Shown here piece by piece: positions 24,559 through 32,176 of a stretch of 64,000 nucleotides of DNA. The notes below the pieces were generated by a model. That model saw only the letters and a list, made by a program, of their open reading frames with translations. It was not told where the DNA came from and made no database searches. Position numbers and translations under genes: made by a program. The stretch is taken from contig NZ_FUYY01000002.1 of NCBI RefSeq assembly GCF_900168045.1, positions 310,001-374,000 on the forward strand, in the 5' to 3' direction. This DNA is from Salegentibacter holothuriorum (lineage in GTDB: Bacteria; Bacteroidota; Bacteroidia; Flavobacteriales; Flavobacteriaceae). Every line of letters starts with the position of its first letter. The stretch's first letter is position 1.

Positions 24559-25808
24559 GCACAGGTTCTAGGATTAATAACTATAGAGATATTGTAACTG
24601 ATTTTCACCATATTATCAAACCACGGTGGAGTAATGATGGTGTTAATATAAAAACAGTAAATGAGCAATGGATAAAGGCTATTTCAGAGAAGTATAAGGA
24701 TGATAAACTGACCCTCTATGCGCATGAATTATTATTATCCGAAGTCCATATATTTTACAATCACCCCTCACCAGAACCAATAGCTTATGATCAACTTGCC
24801 CTAGTAATGAAGGGGGGTGGCATAAAAGGCTTAGCATACGTAGGAGCATTAGAAGTATTACAGGATCATTATGAATTTGACTGGTTTTCAGGAACTTCTG
24901 CTGGAGCTATAGCAGCATTGCTATTAGGCTCAGGACATAATGTTAAAGAACTAAACGAAATTTTAGCTACTAAGAATTTTGCAGATTTTAAGGATGCAAA
25001 TTTTTTTCAAATGCTTAGAAACCTGATTCTAGAAAAAGGTTTATATAAAGCAAATACATTTGTAGAGTGGATAGATGAACTTCTTTCCCAAAAATTAGAA
25101 TCTAATGTTGCCGTTAGATTACAAGACCTGCCAAAAAGAACTACAGTATATGCTAGTAGAAAAGATAAAAAGGCACTAATATTTGATTCTCACGAGGCAG
25201 CATCAAGAGAGCAATCCGCTTCTTTTGCAGCTAGATGTAGTATGTCGATACCTTATATGTTTACGCCCCAGTCAAGCGAAGGAATGAGAGTTCTCGATGG
25301 AGGTGCTCAAAATAATTTTCCCGTTGATGAAATTTTGGAATCTAAAAAAGATAGCAATTTCATTGGGCTTTATTTAGGTGAGGAAATATATAAACCTAAG
25401 CGTAAAAGTTTATTACTCTTTGATTTAATCAGCATCTTTACTGAATCTACTGATCCTGAAATACTTAGGAAGTATAAAGACAAAATAGTTGTTATAGACC
25501 CATCACCTATTTCAACAATGCAGTTTAAACTCAGTTCTGAAGAGAAAGAATTTCTATTAGAAGCTGGAAGGTTAGGAGCAATTAAATTTTTAGATAAGCG
25601 AAGTGATTTTAATAAGGAAGATTATGATTATAATAAAAGAAAAAAGCTTTTAGAAGAAAAAAGAAAAATTATTACTAAACAAAAACGAGGTAAAAGAGTT
25701 TGGTTTAAAGCAAAAGTATACGCCGTAATAATATTAATTTTTTTGAGTCTATGTCTTCTTTTATCCTTGATCGGCAGTTTATTATTGAGTTTGATTTCAT
25801 CAATATAA
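24555..25808 (+). CDS. Patatin-like phospholipase with C-terminal membrane anchor
   Basis: 417 aa from a TTG start at 24555 that overlaps the previous stop; no ATG upstream is in frame. After an N-terminal ~80-residue domain of unknown type comes a full patatin core: oxyanion motif GGGIKG (87-92), nucleophile elbow GTSAG (Ser115), and DGG with the catalytic Asp (Asp248). The last ~27 residues are strongly hydrophobic (about 391-417) after a basic stretch, giving a tail anchor. By family it hydrolyses phospholipid acyl esters. Patatin effectors of this kind (for example CapV of CBASS) destroy the membrane on phage infection; no CD-NTase is present here, so activation must come from another signal. 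Confidence 0.85.
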   Translation: MSTGSRINNYRDIVTDFHHIIKPRWSNDGVNIKTVNEQWIKAISEKYKDDKLTLYAHELLLSEVHIFYNHPSPEPIAYDQLALVMKGGGIKGLAYVGALEVLQDHYEFDWFSGTSAGAIAALLLGSGHNVKELNEILATKNFADFKDANFFQMLRNLILEKGLYKANTFVEWIDELLSQKLESNVAVRLQDLPKRTTVYASRKDKKALIFDSHEAASREQSASFAARCSMSIPYMFTPQSSEGMRVLDGGAQNNFPVDEILESKKDSNFIGLYLGEEIYKPKRKSLLLFDLISIFTESTDPEILRKYKDKIVVIDPSPISTMQFKLSSEEKEFLLEAGRLGAIKFLDKRSDFNKEDYDYNKRKKLLEEKRKIITKQKRGKRVWFKAKVYAVIILIFLSLCLLLSLIGSLLLSLISSI

Positions 25809-25902
25809 ATCTTTTCCGCTAAATTAATAGAGCCCGAAACAGACTTTATTAACCTACCATTTTTAAAACTATATATAAACCTTGAATTTGGATAGGATTA
25901 CT

Positions 25903-27165
25903 TTAAAATGGCCAGCAGATCTCATTAATAGTTTCAAGTATAATTGCTATACCGATAAAGAGAATTAAAATTCCTATTTGCAATAAAAGGTTTCTTTCTG
26001 TAAAGTGAAAGGTATCATCTGTGGATGGATGAGTCAATGAAAATACTAGAGGTATTAAAAGTGACGAAATTTGGATTAAAACAAGTACAACAGACATAAT
26101 TCCGATTACAGAAGAATTAAGCACATAATTACCCCACAAGGTACCTTCCAGTCCTAATAGTTTATAGCTTATATGTGCAGCAAGAATTATGAAGAACACT
26201 AAGAGATACGCAAAAGCCATTTTCTCTTTTTTTGAAGCTGCGAAGTTTTCTCTTATTTCTTTTTTCTTTTCAGAAGGAACGTAGGTGAGATTTATATTAA
26301 TTATATTTTTCCCATCCACAACAAACACATTTCCCGGTATTTTTTTTCTTAATCGCGATTTTTTATAGATCTTATTCTCAATTTCATCTTCTTCGATTGC
26401 TTTTTCTGTTTTCTCTTGATGTTCCGACTCTATAGTGAAAGAATAAGAAGATTCCGCTTGGTTGACTTTTGTGTCCTTGGGTATTTTTTTATAACGATAG
26501 GCATCTAACAAGTAGATTCTTTCCAATTTGGTAATATCATCGGCTTTTAAATCGTAGTCAGCTACATAACCAGTATATAATTCTCGATTACCTTCTGAGT
26601 TTGATATCATCACATCAGCATATGTAGTCGAAAATTTGTGATCAAGAAGTAATTCTTTGTCAGCAGAAGCTATATTTCTACCTTGCTCAAACTTCCTGAA
26701 GTGAAGTAATTCACCACTAAAGATATAAAACCACTGATTTTGAAATTTGAAGATTTTATATTTTTTATCCCAATTATACAACCTAATAAATCTTGCGGAT
26801 AGGTGCCCAACTATTATTGCGAATAGAAAAATGTAAAGAGAGTAGTAAATAAATATATCAAGGCTGTTATTGAGGAATACTACCGTGTCATTTTTTATGT
26901 CTTTTTGACCGCTATATACAAAATCATTGAAAATATTATAGATATCTGTATTTTCTAATTGAAAAGCTATAAAGGCATCTGCAAGAAGGAAACCAACCGT
27001 TTGGATACAAACACCAGGAACTATACTATAAAAAACACTATGTAAAACAGGATCTTTGGAATCGAATTGTTTAGAGAATTCCCCATAGTAAAAGAATCTG
27101 CGGAAAAGTATGCCGGGAATTATAATGGCTATAAAAAAGGCTATGAATCCAAAAGTTAGATTCAA
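25903..27165 (-). CDS. Integral membrane protein, DUF6338-like
   Basis: 420 aa. Two to three TM segments at the N-terminus (FIAFFIAIIIPGILFRRFFY; about 60-85; about 105-130), a cytosolic middle of ~180 residues, then three TM segments near the C-terminus. The middle opens with NQWFYIFSG, continues with TTYADVMISNSEGNRELYTG and YVADYDLKADDITKLERIYL, an SH3-like beta arrangement of the type in DUF6338 proteins, and then has a charged linker. Function is unknown. It follows the 87-aa gene by 6 nt and converges on the patatin gene. Confidence 0.55.
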   Translation of the reverse strand: MNLTFGFIAFFIAIIIPGILFRRFFYYGEFSKQFDSKDPVLHSVFYSIVPGVCIQTVGFLLADAFIAFQLENTDIYNIFNDFVYSGQKDIKNDTVVFLNNSLDIFIYYSLYIFLFAIIVGHLSARFIRLYNWDKKYKIFKFQNQWFYIFSGELLHFRKFEQGRNIASADKELLLDHKFSTTYADVMISNSEGNRELYTGYVADYDLKADDITKLERIYLLDAYRYKKIPKDTKVNQAESSYSFTIESEHQEKTEKAIEEDEIENKIYKKSRLRKKIPGNVFVVDGKNIININLTYVPSEKKKEIRENFAASKKEKMAFAYLLVFFIILAAHISYKLLGLEGTLWGNYVLNSSVIGIMSVVLVLIQISSLLIPLVFSLTHPSTDDTFHFTERNLLLQIGILILFIGIAIILETINEICWPF

Positions 27166-27171
27166 TTTTTA

Positions 27172-27435
27172 TCAGAGTATTTTATTAATATTCGTTTTAC
27201 CCCAGTCACCGGTTATGTGATATTTATCAACCGCATGACGAAGCTGACGAGCTCCGTCTTGGCTGTCTAAAACCTCCCTTGCATCATTAGAAATGATATT
27301 AGTATCTGTTTTAGACAAAAGAATTTTTACAAGATAAAAGATCGAGGTAAGAACAGCTATAAAACCAATTATATCTGAAAGACTTTTCTCTTTTGAAGAG
27401 GCTTTAACTTTATCTTGAGTTTGATTGCTTGTCAT
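27172..27435 (-). CDS. Small single-pass membrane protein, partner of the DUF6338-like gene
   Basis: 87 aa. A basic/polar N-terminus, one TM (about 23-42, IIGFIAVLTSIFYLVKILLS), then a short charged tail. No family recognised. It is the first gene of a two-gene operon with the 420-aa membrane protein (6 nt gap), so the two probably act together in the envelope. Confidence 0.6.
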   Translation of the reverse strand: MTSNQTQDKVKASSKEKSLSDIIGFIAVLTSIFYLVKILLSKTDTNIISNDAREVLDSQDGARQLRHAVDKYHITGDWGKTNINKIL

Positions 27436-27517
27436 AGAGATTGTAAACTTACATAATTAAAAGGTGTAGTTCCAATAATATCGCCAAAAATACATTTTTT
27501 TTTAATTATGTCGATAT

Positions 27518-27940
27518 TTCACCCCATCCCATTAATAAAAGTATCTATAAAGAATTTGATCTTGTCAATAATCCTTTCTGAGGATTTCTTACGTTCTCTT
27601 AGTCAGGGCTTATCTTTCATAGTTTCTATTACCTCATCACTTAAAGGCTGCTTTTCAGTAAATGAAAAAGTCGATATTAGCTTGTTAAGTTTTTCTTGAT
27701 TAAGATTCTCTTCATTACTTAATTCTTCTAATGCATTCTGTTTTTCCAGTGCCCAGAAACTTTCAAATTCTTCAGGTATATCATCCCTGTCAATTATCAA
27801 TGGTAAGTTTGATCTTCTGACATTGATTAATTTTGATTTGGTAACGATAGGGCGTTGTCCAAATATAGAAAAATGATTAGAATCGAGTATGAGAAAGCAG
27901 GGTTTCCTAGAAAGGATAATTATTTTGTTTGATCATAATT
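27518..27940 (-). pseudogene. Type I restriction HsdR C-terminal remnant with in-frame stop
   Basis: On the minus strand the frame reads FGQRPIVTKSKLINVRRSNL, then PLIIDRDDIPEEFESFWALE, a helical stretch, then PLSDEVIETMKDKP, stop (TGA at 27605-27603), and continues in the same frame as LRERKKSSERIIDKIKFFID to a natural TGA after GMG. The pattern PLRDEV...KPSL..RKK..ERIIDKI...F...F..GM is what I know from C-termini of type I restriction R subunits, where S follows KP; TCA to TGA would give the stop. There is no start codon and the open frame begins after a TGA near 27940. It is a decayed gene fragment. Confidence 0.6.
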
Positions 27941-28047
27941 ATGAGGCTATTAGGACTTACAGATTAATTTAGGGTAAAAGTAAAACACTTTTAAAAAGGG
28001 ATGGGGTAAGAAATAAAGAAAAACGGTTTGAAATTTTTAAACATTTC

Positions 28048-28941
28048 CTAAGTGAGGATAGGTGCTGATTCTGGCTCAACTAATTGTGAAATCTTTTTCT
28101 GCATTAATTTAGTTATTCTTTGTGGTAAATTTTCTGGAATTAATTTCAGCTTTTGATTCATTACTTTACGGTGGTAATTAAAATTGTCTCTCTTAAGAGA
28201 TACCCAAAAATTGGGATTGCTATATCTGTTCCGATCCTTTGTTTCGTCAAAAATCTCAAAATCATAGAAAAGTGTTCTTTCCCACTCTTCTAAAAGAACA
28301 TTTGTAAGATTTGTTAATCCAAAATCTATTATATCGTGTAAAGTAATATCTCCATTTTTGCCAATGATTTGATTAAGTTTTGCCCTCCGAAATTTAATTT
28401 CAAAGCGCATAATTGGTTCGGGTATCATGTAACCTTGTAATTGGTAATGCTTTTGTTTATCGTAAATTTTAATGATGTAATTATTATGCTGGGCTTGAAT
28501 ATAGTTCCCTTCATCTCCTACGTATACCCATTTAAACATTCTAGTTTTATGAAACAAGCAACATTGAAGGATTTTCTTAGTTGGATAAGGAGGTTTGAAA
28601 TTCAACCCTAATTCTAGCTGTTTGATAAACATATCATGAGGTGAAATATTAAATTTAACCTTCAAATCACAAAGAACCTCCTGAAGGTTAGCTATACTGA
28701 AATCATTAAAATTATGTTTTCCCTGATTCCAATATTTATGAAAACTACCCTCCATTGTAATTCTTGAATATTCTGAATGGGTATTAAAAATTGTAAACTT
28801 CAAGCCATTATAATAAGCTATAGATTTTCCACTTAATTCTGCTGTACTATAATTAAGCCTTGTTTGAAATTCTAAAAAAGGATTTTCTAACAAGTCCTTT
28901 TTAAAACTTGTAGGAAGTTCGGATTTTTGAAAATCAAACAA
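28048..28941 (-). CDS. Rep_trans/MobT-like replication or mobilization protein
   Basis: 297 aa. The segment IIKIYDKQKHY (157-167; YDK at 160-162) followed by MRFEIKFRRAKLNQI (178-192) matches the catalytic-core pattern of the Rep_trans/pfam02486 family: rolling-circle initiators and MobT relaxases such as NicK and Tn916 Orf20. No helicase is attached. In an element without conjugation genes this would be the nickase for replication or mobilization. It is third in an operon after the HTH and the 124-aa gene (16 nt gap). The family call is from pattern memory and needs a profile search. Confidence 0.5.
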   Translation of the reverse strand: MFDFQKSELPTSFKKDLLENPFLEFQTRLNYSTAELSGKSIAYYNGLKFTIFNTHSEYSRITMEGSFHKYWNQGKHNFNDFSIANLQEVLCDLKVKFNISPHDMFIKQLELGLNFKPPYPTKKILQCCLFHKTRMFKWVYVGDEGNYIQAQHNNYIIKIYDKQKHYQLQGYMIPEPIMRFEIKFRRAKLNQIIGKNGDITLHDIIDFGLTNLTNVLLEEWERTLFYDFEIFDETKDRNRYSNPNFWVSLKRDNFNYHRKVMNQKLKLIPENLPQRITKLMQKKISQLVEPESAPILT

Positions 28942-28957
28942 GGTTAACAGGTTTAAA

Positions 28958-29332
28958 TTAAGCTACAGAAATTAAACGCAATTCCTTTGGAGAATGAAAA
29001 TTGTAAGCCCTTAAAACACAAATAGGGTCTTCAGGAAATATCTCCAAACTTATTATTAAAGATCGGTTCTGAGTATGTGCTGCACCATTGTAGATAAATT
29101 CGTTTTCGACATCTTTCGTCAGTCGGCAAATCGGCTCACCCCAACCTTCTTCTTCGGGCAAATGCAGCTTATACCACATATTATCATTTTTAGAACCCTG
29201 AACCAATTTTAGCTCAGCTGGTAGAATTAAGGAATCAGCTGGACTCATTAATTTAAAATAGATAACAGATTTTAAATCGGAATTTTTAGAATAGATGGAG
29301 TATTGGTAATAAATATTTTCGTGTTTTCTCAT
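28958..29332 (-). CDS. Unknown protein in the integrative element
   Basis: 124 aa, no family recognised, predicted mostly beta, no TM. It starts with YYQYSIYSKNSDLKSVIYFK and has WYKLHLPEEEGWGEPI. It is coupled to the HTH gene (4 nt gap) and the Rep_trans-like gene (16 nt), so it may assist element replication or excision. Confidence 0.55.
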   Translation of the reverse strand: MRKHENIYYQYSIYSKNSDLKSVIYFKLMSPADSLILPAELKLVQGSKNDNMWYKLHLPEEEGWGEPICRLTKDVENEFIYNGAAHTQNRSLIISLEIFPEDPICVLRAYNFHSPKELRLISVA

Positions 29333-29336
29333 TTTT

Positions 29337-29609
29337 TTAAATTTTAATTAAACTTGCTTCTATTTCACTTCTTCTGAAATAAATTCTATTTCCAAGAGCA
29401 TATTTTTTTAAATATCCAGATTTACACCAGTTATGTAAGGTTGAAATATTAATTTTGAATAGACTAGCAACTTCCTGCCTAGTAAGAAGCTCTTGAGTTT
29501 CCTTACATCTAAACTCTTCTCTAAAGTGATCTAACTCCTGTTTAATTTTTTCTAGTAGATCTTTTTTAAAATCTTCAGTAATAGCCTGAACAAATCCTAA
29601 GTTTTCCAT
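29337..29609 (-). CDS. Excisionase-like helix-turn-helix protein
   Basis: 90 aa. The C-terminal half is a MerR/excisionase-type DNA-binding domain (HTH_17): LLTRQEVASLFKINISTLHN, WCKSGYL and ALGNRIYFRRSEIEASL. The N-terminal half is an acidic/basic coiled helix. In Bacteroidota elements such a gene acts as Xis or as a transcription regulator of the transfer region. It heads the operon xis-124aa-rep. Confidence 0.8.
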   Translation of the reverse strand: MENLGFVQAITEDFKKDLLEKIKQELDHFREEFRCKETQELLTRQEVASLFKINISTLHNWCKSGYLKKYALGNRIYFRRSEIEASLIKI

Positions 29610-29895
29610 TTGTAAAAATTTTAATTTTTAAAATTCTTAAAACCTACTGTAAATGAATCCATGGTATTCATCTACAATTTCGCAATAAGAATGGTTTCGT
29701 TTAAAACCTTTACAAATGTATGTGGTGGAAATAGCGTGATTGGTAATTTGTTCTCGTGTATTCTCGTTTAAAAAAACTTTGCCCTAATCCCGAATTTAGA
29801 GTGGGTGAGTTTAATTAGGTTGTTTTTGACTGCTTTTGGTTTAAGCTGGGAAGGTGAAGATGTTCTAATAGCTGAAAAAAGGAAAGGATAAAAAT
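29610..29895. other. Intergenic region of the element with an imperfect palindrome
   Basis: 286 bp A/T-rich. ATGAATCCATGGTATTCAT (29651-29669) is an imperfect inverted repeat 42 bp upstream of the HTH start and could be its operator. No reading frame was seen. Confidence 0.4.
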
Positions 29896-30390
29896 TCAGA
29901 GATTTTCTGAATCTTCAGAATATATTTTCTTGAAGTAACTAAGGGAGTACCCCGTCTCTATATTTCTGTGGGTTAACTCAAGAGCTTCTTTTTTTGATAT
30001 GCACAATGTCTCAACTATTAAGTTCACAAGCTTAAAAACATCATTTATATCTTTGTTTTTTCTTAGACCAAATTTCGCAAGCGAATTAAAGTTTTTCGAT
30101 TTTTTCAAGGTTCGAAGAAATTTAGTAGCTCTTCCTAATCCAATCTTTTTTTCAAAAAAATAAACTCTAAAAACCTCTTCGGCAAATCTTATATAATCCT
30201 GAGAGTTTACGTTATAAGTACTTATGAAGTTTTTCGTGTTTTTAATACTGTAAGCATTCGTATCGAAATCATAACTGATTTGCCGGATTATTTTGAATGC
30301 TTCCGAGGCAGTCTCAAATCTCAACTTGTTATGAACCCTTCTAGAATAGCTTGAAATTAAATTCTTTAATCTTTGTTCAGGACTTTTCAT
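29896..30390 (-). CDS. Unknown basic helical protein downstream of the integrase
   Basis: 164 aa, no family recognised, strongly basic and helical (SPEQRLKNLISSYSRRVHNK at the start; ATKFLRTLKKSKNF in the middle). It starts 11 nt after the integrase stop, so it is co-transcribed with int. A nucleic-acid-binding accessory of recombination would fit, but nothing specific supports it. Confidence 0.55.
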   Translation of the reverse strand: MKSPEQRLKNLISSYSRRVHNKLRFETASEAFKIIRQISYDFDTNAYSIKNTKNFISTYNVNSQDYIRFAEEVFRVYFFEKKIGLGRATKFLRTLKKSKNFNSLAKFGLRKNKDINDVFKLVNLIVETLCISKKEALELTHRNIETGYSLSYFKKIYSEDSENL

Positions 30391-30401
30391 TTTGGACTGT
30401 T

Positions 30402-31718
30402 TTAAGCAGATGAAGAGCTTCTAATAACGCGAAGCTCAGAATCCTTCTCCTTGTTCAAATCTTGATAAAACTTCATAAAAAGATTTGCATTTTCATCCTT
30501 ATCTTCTTTACGATTTATGTATTCTAGAAACATACTTTCTTTTGAGTGACCCGTAATATTTATAAGTATTGGAGTGGGTATTTTTTTGTAGTAGTTGGTA
30601 GCAAAGGATCTCCGAAAAGAATGCGAAGAGATTAATTCATTTTTAGGATAAAAATCTAATTTTTTTCTCATCGTTTTTTTATCCATTTTTTTTCCTTGAA
30701 CAACCTCATCAATCTTTGCTTCTGCGCAAAGTTTCTTCAGATATTTATTCAACTTCTGTAAACTTATAGGATATGGGAAATTTCCTGCCTCAATAATATC
30801 TATAACATCAGGATCAAGGACACCGATGGTTACAAACCTTTTAGTTTTTTGTTGAATTATATCAATATAATAATTCCCTTTTTCGAATCTTACATCTTCC
30901 TCAGTCAACCTCAGCAAATCACTAGCACGTTGCCCAATTGCGCAACCGACAACCAACCACTTTCTCACGTTTTTAAGAGCCTCAGACTTAATCTCCGCAT
31001 CCTTAATTTGCTTTATTTCTTGAAAGGAGAGTGTAATTATATGCCTATCCTCATTACGCTCTCTAAAGCTCTCTATTCTCCCCGAGTAACTATGTGTTTT
31101 AATATCCATGCTTTCAGCATCTCGGCATACAGTTTTCAAGTTATCAATTTGCTTACCAGCATGATTAATGGAATATTTTCTATCGTTAATTAACCAATTA
31201 GTAAATCCTTCAACAAAAACTTTATTAATATCCATGAAGTGGATCTGGGATTTTATAGTGGTCTGGTAATCTTGTATTATAGTTTTAAAAGTTTTGTAAC
31301 CAGCTATTCTTTTATTCGACAATCCAATCTTATTACTACCCTTAATTTTTCGGGTATTAGCATTATCGATAATATATTGAACGTGATTTGCCACTACACT
31401 TCTATCAGTCTTCTTTACCCTACTAAAGCAATCGTTGATTTTTGCATCAAGCCATAATTTATCTATTATCTCACCATTTGCTAAAGAAACGTTTACTTGA
31501 TCGTAAATATATACTTCCAATTTATTAAGATTAGAAAAGACTTTTTTGTTTTCTGCAGAGTTCTGTTTAGGTTTTTTTGTTTTTATACTCCAATCTTTTG
31601 GGTGAATGGAAAAGCCTGTTTTACTCTGGTACATCTGCCCACGACCTAAAGAAAGATACAAATAGATAGAAACGTTTTTATTCGCAGAACTTCTTAATCT
31701 AAAATTTACTGTAGCCAT
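30402..31718 (-). CDS. Tyrosine-type site-specific integrase
   Basis: 438 aa from the ATG at 31718, where MATVNFRLRSSANKNVSIYL begins as in Bacteroidota element integrases; the longer frame to 31769 adds non-conserved residues and would enter the palindrome. It has an N-terminal arm-binding domain, a SAM-like core-binding domain (about 105-205), and a catalytic domain with Arg in GCAIGQRASDLLRL (R264), HSFRR (H366, R369), GHS (H391) and Tyr in EYINR (Y400). It inserts the element at tRNA-Leu(CAA); attR lies 200 bp upstream. Confidence 0.93.
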   Translation of the reverse strand: MATVNFRLRSSANKNVSIYLYLSLGRGQMYQSKTGFSIHPKDWSIKTKKPKQNSAENKKVFSNLNKLEVYIYDQVNVSLANGEIIDKLWLDAKINDCFSRVKKTDRSVVANHVQYIIDNANTRKIKGSNKIGLSNKRIAGYKTFKTIIQDYQTTIKSQIHFMDINKVFVEGFTNWLINDRKYSINHAGKQIDNLKTVCRDAESMDIKTHSYSGRIESFRERNEDRHIITLSFQEIKQIKDAEIKSEALKNVRKWLVVGCAIGQRASDLLRLTEEDVRFEKGNYYIDIIQQKTKRFVTIGVLDPDVIDIIEAGNFPYPISLQKLNKYLKKLCAEAKIDEVVQGKKMDKKTMRKKLDFYPKNELISSHSFRRSFATNYYKKIPTPILINITGHSKESMFLEYINRKEDKDENANLFMKFYQDLNKEKDSELRVIRSSSSA

Positions 31719-31757
31719 TTTATAAATTTGAATTGCTAATCTACAGGTAAATTTATT

Positions 31758-31777
31758 TTTGACAAACACTTGTCAAA
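31758..31777. promoter_or_regulatory. Right-end 20-bp palindrome of the element
   Basis: TTTGACAA-ACAC-TTGTCAAA, a perfect inverted repeat with 8-bp arms, 40 bp upstream of the integrase ATG and 141 bp inside attR. Same ACAC loop as the left copy at 22979-22998. It overlaps the likely int promoter. Confidence 0.7.
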
Positions 31778-31918
31778 CATTATTTAGAATTAGTTAGATT
31801 AAAATATTTTTTATTAGACATCCCGAAACCTCAAATATAACAGGACATTATAATAATAATCCGCATTCTTAAGGATAAATAATTGATACTAAATATCTAC
31901 AAAAAAGAAGGGTTCACC

Positions 31919-31934
31919 TCCCGCCTCGAGTACT
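31919..31934 (+). repeat. attR (duplicated tRNA-Leu 3' end)
   Basis: TCCCGCCTCGAGTACT identical to 22910-22925. Upstream GGGTTC also matches, while three bases differ (ACC for GAT), so the T loop is not intact. It is not a second tRNA. Confidence 0.85.
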
Positions 31935-31942
31935 GAAAAACT

Positions 31943-31981
31943 AAAAATCCTTATTGACACTTTGTTTATAAGGATTTTTTT
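31943..31981 (+). terminator. Terminator immediately after attR
   Basis: AAAAATCCTTAT / ATAAGGATTTTT arms and a T run. Likely the ancestral terminator of the tRNA-Leu gene before insertion of the element. Confidence 0.75.
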
Positions 31982-32081
31982 ATTTTGAGTAATAAGGTTC
32001 CATGAATTGTTTTAAATTTTTCAAGGATCAAGCCTAATTGTTGCGGACTAAGCAATAATTGTAGTCAAAATATTAATAAAG

Positions 32082-32114
32082 AAACCTCACAGGTTTTGAA
32101 AACCTGTGAGGTTT
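32082..32114. terminator. CCTCACAGGT hairpin, second copy
   Basis: AAACCTCACAGGTTTT - gaa - AACCTGTGAGGTTT, long arms and a T run. Shares AACCTCACAGGT with the hairpin at 9729-9759. No gene ends directly before it, so here it is a stand-alone repeat. Confidence 0.6.
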
Positions 32115-32176
32115 TGGCAGGCAAGCCTTTTTAAAATGGTTTCAACTTCAATTATGTTCTTTAATTATCAACATAC

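Larger units (their letters stand above)
22910..31934. mobile_element. Integrative element in tRNA-Leu(CAA), about 9.0 kb, with candidate defence cargo
   Basis: Bounded by a 16-bp direct repeat TCCCGCCTCGAGTACT (22910-22925 and 31919-31934); with the flanking GGGTTC the match is 22 of 25. Inside are a tyrosine integrase next to the right end, an excisionase-like HTH gene, a Rep_trans/MobT-like gene, small unknown proteins, an hsdR-like remnant and two cargo modules. No conjugation (T4SS, VirB4, TraG) or capsid genes are present. It is therefore an integrative and mobilizable element or a satellite, not a self-transmissible ICE or a complete prophage. It appears more A/T-rich than its surroundings by eye. 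Confidence 0.88.

Noticed and set aside
25903-27435. Toxin-antitoxin pair
   Set aside because: The larger protein is a 420-aa multi-TM protein and the small one is membrane-bound, unlike known TA pairs; nothing supports it.
27508-27699. 63-aa frame on the plus strand
   Set aside because: It is the antisense of the HsdR-like remnant and has no recognised features.
31910-31934. A second tRNA-Leu at the right end
   Set aside because: Only the last ~16 bp match; the T loop is altered (ACC for GAT) and no anticodon or D arm precedes it. It is attR.
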